From Clostridium hydrogenum (lineage in GTDB: Bacteria; Bacillota; Clostridia; Clostridiales; Clostridiaceae), in the NCBI RefSeq assembly GCF_021432385.1, contig NZ_JAEACT010000002.1, positions 62,001 to 126,000 of the forward strand: a stretch of DNA of 64,000 bases, in the 5' to 3' direction. The notes below the pieces were generated by a model that saw only the letters and a program-made list of their open reading frames with translations, had not been told where the DNA came from and made no database searches. Of the stretch, positions 60,365 through 64,000 are shown one piece after another. The translations under genes and the position numbers were made by a program. How positions within the stretch are numbered: position 1 is the stretch's first letter; every line of letters begins with the position of its first letter.

Positions 60365-62596
60365 CTATGCACTGCAGCTATCGCATTCCTCCACCGTAAG
60401 TGCTTTTGACCTCACATAGTATATGCTCTTTACCCCAAGCTTGCAGGCTTCAATATATAAATTCATTATTTGTCTCATAGTATAATCTGTAGTTATATAA
60501 AGATTAAAGGATTGAGATTGATCTATGTGCCTTTGCCTTATGGAATTTACTTTAACGCACAATTGTTGATTTATATTATAGGCTGAAATATAGAACCAAA
60601 AGTTATCCTGTGAAAGATTTGGTGCAGTTTTGGGAGTTATGCTTCCCTTCTTTTCCTCCATCCAAAATCTTGACATAACAGGATCTATCCCCTCTGAAGT
60701 TCCTGCAATAGTTGCTGTAGAACCATTAGGTGCAACTGCCATAAGGTATCCATTTCTCATTCCATACTTCTTTATTTCACTATATAGGTTCTTCCACTCA
60801 CTAGAATCATAGCCTCTTATTTTAAAATAATCACCATTATCCCAGTCGGAATCTTTAAAATATTCATAAGCACCTTTTTCCTTAGAAATATTCATGGATG
60901 CTTTAATTGCATAATAATTTATTTTTTCATAAACCTTATCCGTAAATTCTAAATGTGCATCACTAGTCCAAGGAATTTTATTATTTGCAAGCATATGGTG
61001 ATATCCACTCGTGCCAAGCCCTATTCCTCTATACCTTTTATTTGTAACTTCAGCAAAAGGTACTGAATAATAATTTAAATCTATTACATTATCCATAGCT
61101 CTTATTTGTGTTTCAACCACATATTCAAGTTCCTCATCATTTGTCACATCCACATTTCCAAGAACAATAGAAGAAAGATTACAAACAACAAAATCTCCTG
61201 CTTTGGTCTTTTGAACTATTATTTTATCTCCATTTTCATCAATTATTTCTTCTTGCAATATATCCATTGGACTCATGTTCTGCATTATCTCTGTGCACAA
61301 ATTAGATGAATATATCATTCCCTTGTGCTTATTAGGATTCATTTTGTTTGCTGCATCTCTGTAAAAAGCAAAAGGAGTTCCTGTTTCTGCTGCACTTTTT
61401 ATTATTAGTCTAACTATATCTTTAACAGACATAACTCTTTTAGTAATTCTATCGTCCTCTACACATTCAAGATACCTTTTTTCCCACTCTTCTCCATAGA
61501 AATCTTCAAGGCAATAACCTTTAACTTTACTTACTTCATGTGGACACATCATATACCAATTAGCATCGATATTCTCCTCTGCAAGCTTCCAAAATAAATC
61601 CGGATAACAAACTCCTGGGAATACATCATGAGCTTTTTTTCTATCATCTCCGTTATTTGTTCTAAGTTGAAGAAATTCTGGCAAATCTTTATGCCATATA
61701 TCAAGCCAAACAGCTACGCTTCCATTTCTAACTCCAAGCTGATCAACAGCTATTGCAGTATCGTTAAAAAGCTTAATCCATGGTACAACTCCTGCTGATG
61801 CACCTTTAAAGCCTCTTATAGAAGATCCCATTGCTCTTACTTTTCCAAAGTACACACCCATTCCTCCACCAAATTTTGATACATTGGCAAAGTTGTCTAA
61901 GGATTTATATATGCCTTTTAAACTATCATGCACTGTATCTATAAAGCATGAACTTAGTTGATAAAAAGGCTTTCTTGCATTAGACATGGTTGGTGTTGCC
62001 ATTGTCGCTTTAAGAGAACTTAGAACATCATAGAACCTTTTAGCATAATACACTCTTTTGTCTTCTTTTTCTGGAATTGCAAGATGCATTGCTATTCCCA
62101 TAAACATTTGTTGTGGAAGTTCAATTGGCTTTCTATTAAAATCTTGAATTAAATATCTACTTGAAAGCAACTTTATACCGCTGTAAGTAAATAAAAAATC
62201 CCTATCCGCCTTTATATATTTTTCAAGTTCCTCTACGTCTCCCTTAGAATAATTTTCTAATATGTATTCACCATATAGCCCTTCTTCTGTTAACTCTACT
62301 ATAAAATCATAGAAATTTTCATAAAGACCTCTTTTATCTGCTATATTTCTATTTTTCCTTACTTCCGCATATAGTTTTATTGTATATAACCTTGAAGCAC
62401 ACTCAAGCCATTTAGGCTCTTCTTGTGTTGTAAGCTCTAGACATACTTGAATAATTGAATCAATTATTTCCTTATTACTCATGTTATCTCTTAAAATATG
62501 TTCAAGTGAACTCAAAAGCTTTTCCTCTGTATATATACCTTCTTTATCTTTTACCGCACTTAAAGCTTCATCGCATAACTTTTTCAAGTTTTCCAT
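60365..62596 (-). CDS. nrdA: Class I ribonucleotide reductase, alpha subunit
   Basis: 743 residues from ATG at 62596 (GGAGG nine bases upstream); the frame extends seven codons further without a site. Reduces ribonucleoside diphosphates. The redox Cys is in YQLSSCFIDTVHDSL; the active-site N-x-C-x-E loop is SSNLCTEIMQN; the partner Cys lies in VCNLSSIVLGNVD; the radical-transfer Tyr pair is expected near the C-terminal region; the tail ends TVEECDSCSA, the CxxC that reloads electrons. The substrate loop ATPTMSNARKPFYQ and the GGGMGVYFGKVR segment are typical. No clear N-terminal ATP-cone was seen. NrdR-like boxes lie upstream. Confidence 0.95.
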   Translation of the reverse strand: MENLKKLCDEALSAVKDKEGIYTEEKLLSSLEHILRDNMSNKEIIDSIIQVCLELTTQEEPKWLECASRLYTIKLYAEVRKNRNIADKRGLYENFYDFIVELTEEGLYGEYILENYSKGDVEELEKYIKADRDFLFTYSGIKLLSSRYLIQDFNRKPIELPQQMFMGIAMHLAIPEKEDKRVYYAKRFYDVLSSLKATMATPTMSNARKPFYQLSSCFIDTVHDSLKGIYKSLDNFANVSKFGGGMGVYFGKVRAMGSSIRGFKGASAGVVPWIKLFNDTAIAVDQLGVRNGSVAVWLDIWHKDLPEFLQLRTNNGDDRKKAHDVFPGVCYPDLFWKLAEENIDANWYMMCPHEVSKVKGYCLEDFYGEEWEKRYLECVEDDRITKRVMSVKDIVRLIIKSAAETGTPFAFYRDAANKMNPNKHKGMIYSSNLCTEIMQNMSPMDILQEEIIDENGDKIIVQKTKAGDFVVCNLSSIVLGNVDVTNDEELEYVVETQIRAMDNVIDLNYYSVPFAEVTNKRYRGIGLGTSGYHHMLANNKIPWTSDAHLEFTDKVYEKINYYAIKASMNISKEKGAYEYFKDSDWDNGDYFKIRGYDSSEWKNLYSEIKKYGMRNGYLMAVAPNGSTATIAGTSEGIDPVMSRFWMEEKKGSITPKTAPNLSQDNFWFYISAYNINQQLCVKVNSIRQRHIDQSQSFNLYITTDYTMRQIMNLYIEACKLGVKSIYYVRSKALTVEECDSCSA

Positions 62597-62620
62597 TTCG
62601 TTTTTCCTCCACAACATCTA

Positions 62621-62669
62621 GTATATATATATTGTGTTGCTCTATTCCAAACCACAATATATTGGCATA
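62621..62669. promoter_or_regulatory. Pair of NrdR-box-like sites upstream of nrdA
   Basis: ACACAATATATATATACT (minus strand, 62621-62638) and ACCACAATATATTGGCAT (62652-62669) both fit the ACAcaATATATngTGT-like palindrome of the NrdR repressor. Their starts are 31 bp apart, about three helical turns, the usual spacing for cooperative NrdR binding. Confidence 0.6.
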
Positions 62670-62856
62670 TATATTATAATGTTTACCTAAGTATTTTGTA
62701 AAATAACATTTTAGGTTAAAATCCTTAATTAAACTATACCCTTATTGTATACTTTCATTTTTTCTATGTATTGCTATACCCTTTATAATTTTACCCTTTG
62801 CTTGAAAAATTATTTTTTTTATTGTACGATAAATAAAAATCTATAGGAGGCTTTTT

Positions 62857-63363
62857 ATGTTTAAAGAAATTAAAATCGAAGAGTTACAATTTAATCCTTT
62901 CACAAAAATAGCAAAGGAATGGATGCTTATAACAGCCGGCAATAAAGAAAATTTTAATACAATGACTGCTAGTTGGGGTGGACTTGGTGTACTTTGGAAC
63001 GTAAATACTGCTACAGTATACATTAGACCTCAAAGATATACCAAAGAATTTATAGATGCAAATGATACTTTTACAATTGCTTTCTTTGACGAAAAATATA
63101 GAAAAGCTCTTAACGTATGTGGCAGCGTTTCTGGCCGCGATACTGACAAGATAAAGCAAGCTGGACTTACTCCTTATTTTGCTCATGATACAGTTGCTTT
63201 TGAAGAAGCAAGCTTAATAATGGTTTGTAAAAAATTATATCACAACACCTTGTTACCAGAACACTTTGATGGAAAGGATATTGATGAAAAAATGTATCCT
63301 AACAAGGATTATCATACAATGTACATTTCTGAAATTGTAAAGGTACTTGAGAATACAAAGTAG
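62857..63363 (+). CDS. Flavin reductase family protein
   Basis: 168 residues, complete. Split-barrel FMN-binding family: WMLITAGNKENFNTMTASWGGLGVLWNVNTATVYIRPQRYTKEFI is the core that contacts flavin, followed by FTIAFFDEKYRKALNVCGSVSGRDTDKI. Cytoplasmic; probably an NAD(P)H-dependent flavin reductase or a flavoprotein with a similar role. It is not closely similar to the two flavin reductase genes at the left edge and has normal AT-rich composition. AGGAGGCTTTTT precedes the ATG. Divergent from nrdA; an AGAGTAC element follows. Confidence 0.88.
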   Translation: MFKEIKIEELQFNPFTKIAKEWMLITAGNKENFNTMTASWGGLGVLWNVNTATVYIRPQRYTKEFIDANDTFTIAFFDEKYRKALNVCGSVSGRDTDKIKQAGLTPYFAHDTVAFEEASLIMVCKKLYHNTLLPEHFDGKDIDEKMYPNKDYHTMYISEIVKVLENTK

Positions 63364-63401
63364 CCCAAGTTTCGTATTTTAAAATTATTGCGAACCATTA
63401 A

Positions 63402-63614
63402 ATCAGAGTACAGATGACAGAGTACAGTTAAGGATGATTTACCTTTCCTTACGTCAGGTAAATCTTAAACTTAAATGTTGTCAGCTTCGCTGAACAGCAT
63501 TAATGTCGCAATTGCGTAAGCAATCAAAAAATAAGTTATAAGATTTTCTATAGCAAAGCGGAAGAAAATCATCCTTAACTGTACTCTGTACTCTGTCAGC
63601 TGTACTCTGAATGA
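63402..63614. repeat. AGAGTAC element K
   Basis: Left AGAGTACAGATGACAGAGTA, right CTGTACTCTGTACTCTGTCA; internal hairpins GATTTACC/GGTAAATC, GTTGTCAGC/GCTGAACAGC and GATTGC. Nearly identical to elements A (inner), E and J. Confidence 0.88.
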
Positions 63615-63678
63615 AGCTTCGCAATATTTAACTATTGTACACCAAATAATTATTCATTACATACGCTATACAAAGCAA

Positions 63679-64000
63679 TCAGTTATAAACTACTTTTTGG
63701 TAGGCTGAATCAACTCCATTTGCAAGATCATTAATTGTTTCATTTACTTTAATATCTGGAATAGCACCATCCCTATTATTTGATGAATTTCTCCCAGCTG
63801 AAGAACACAACTCACCGTCTTCCGTTCCATATTCAATTGTTATTCCTATATTAGATAACTTATCAAATTGAACAGAATGCATTTTTATTGAACCGCCTGT
63901 TTCTTCTCCCACCATAGTTGCATTACATTTCTTTACCAATGAATTTACAGCCTCAACTCCTGCTGAAAAAGTATATTTTGACATCAATACATAAACCTTT
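63679..64000 (-). CDS. S41 family (C-terminal processing) peptidase, partial
   Basis: Only the last ~107 residues are in the window; the frame is open to the right edge (KVYVLMSKYTFSAGVEAVNSLVKKC), so the ATG inside this stretch is not the start. The nucleophile Ser lies in YTFSAGVE and the following VGEETGGSIKMHSVQF is the S41 active-site surround. The tail RNSSNNRDGAIPDIKVNETIND has the usual G-x-x-PDIxV ending. It cuts proteins at hydrophobic C-termini or, in some clostridial members, acts in peptide resistance; which applies cannot be told from the fragment. Confidence 0.85.
   Translation of the reverse strand, partial: KVYVLMSKYTFSAGVEAVNSLVKKCNATMVGEETGGSIKMHSVQFDKLSNIGITIEYGTEDGELCSSAGRNSSNNRDGAIPDIKVNETINDLANGVDSAYQKVVYN

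Noticed and set aside
7067..63614. Possible CRISPR array from the repeated AGAGTAC heptamers
   Set aside because: Heptamers are directly abutting and occur as inverted clusters at element ends; there are no unique spacers of constant length and no cas genes.

Overview
The window reads as chromosomal DNA of a low-GC, anaerobic, spore-forming Firmicute, most likely a Clostridium of the sensu stricto group. The grounds are AT-rich codon use (AGA, ATA, TTA), strong AGGAGG ribosome binding sites, frequent TTG and GTG starts, a SleC/Csp spore-germination pair, a GerW-family spore protein, an H-NOX chemoreceptor of the clostridial type and several radical SAM enzymes. No rRNA, tRNA, CRISPR array or prophage was seen. 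The species cannot be fixed from sequence reading alone.

Layout. 1-2230: a visibly GC-richer block with two flavin-reductase-family genes and a divergent AraC regulator, probably acquired. 2300-5130: small genes, including a broken retropepsin-like gene with its usual partner, a decayed gene copy, a VOC protein, and a MerR regulator whose neighbour has a MerR-type promoter. 5200-10120: an ABC-F ATPase, an rRNA methyltransferase and ComB. 10360-12112: an IS110-family element sitting in the loop of a long hairpin repeat. 12100-21280: a PucR-like regulator, an MsmX/UgpC ATPase, radical SAM enzymes, a lipoprotein, a YkvI-type transporter and an H-NOX chemoreceptor. 22350-27260: SleC and a fused double Csp-like protease. 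27630-29200: a three-gene regulatory/hypothetical cluster. 30590-36570: MurI, an HD-GYP protein and the ProC/ProB/ProA proline pathway. 36700-44750: Uma2, nucleoside phosphorylase, YhhN, AsnS, H+-pyrophosphatase and a kinase-like protein. 44900-50750: DUF815 ATPase, ArsR, M29 aminopeptidase, GerW and a BlaI/BlaR1-like pair. 51095-54660: a TetR-controlled ABC exporter. 54800-64000: a DnaA-box cluster, a Gly-rich protein, an esterase, an LRR protein, class I ribonucleotide reductase (nrdA/nrdB), a flavin reductase and a partial S41 protease.

The striking feature is the intergenic DNA. At least four families of palindromic elements are interspersed. (1) About fifteen long inverted repeats (called LIR here, 190-400 bp) have variable, self-complementary arms but a nearly invariant apex: TTTCAATTGTCTGAGC, a short loop, then GCGAGTTATTGAAA. 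(2) About eleven AGAGTAC elements are bounded by tandem heptamers and their inverse. (3) Three copies of a MITE-like element are each 98 bp with perfect 10-bp ends. (4) A structured 278-bp element N is nested inside LIR DNA. The IS110 element is inserted exactly in the LIR apex. Its 5' non-coding leader folds like a bridge RNA, and the two sides of its first loop match the LIR apex. The proposed system is therefore a hairpin family acting as the programmed landing site of a bridge-RNA recombinase. The transposase of this copy is broken by one extra 5-bp repeat.
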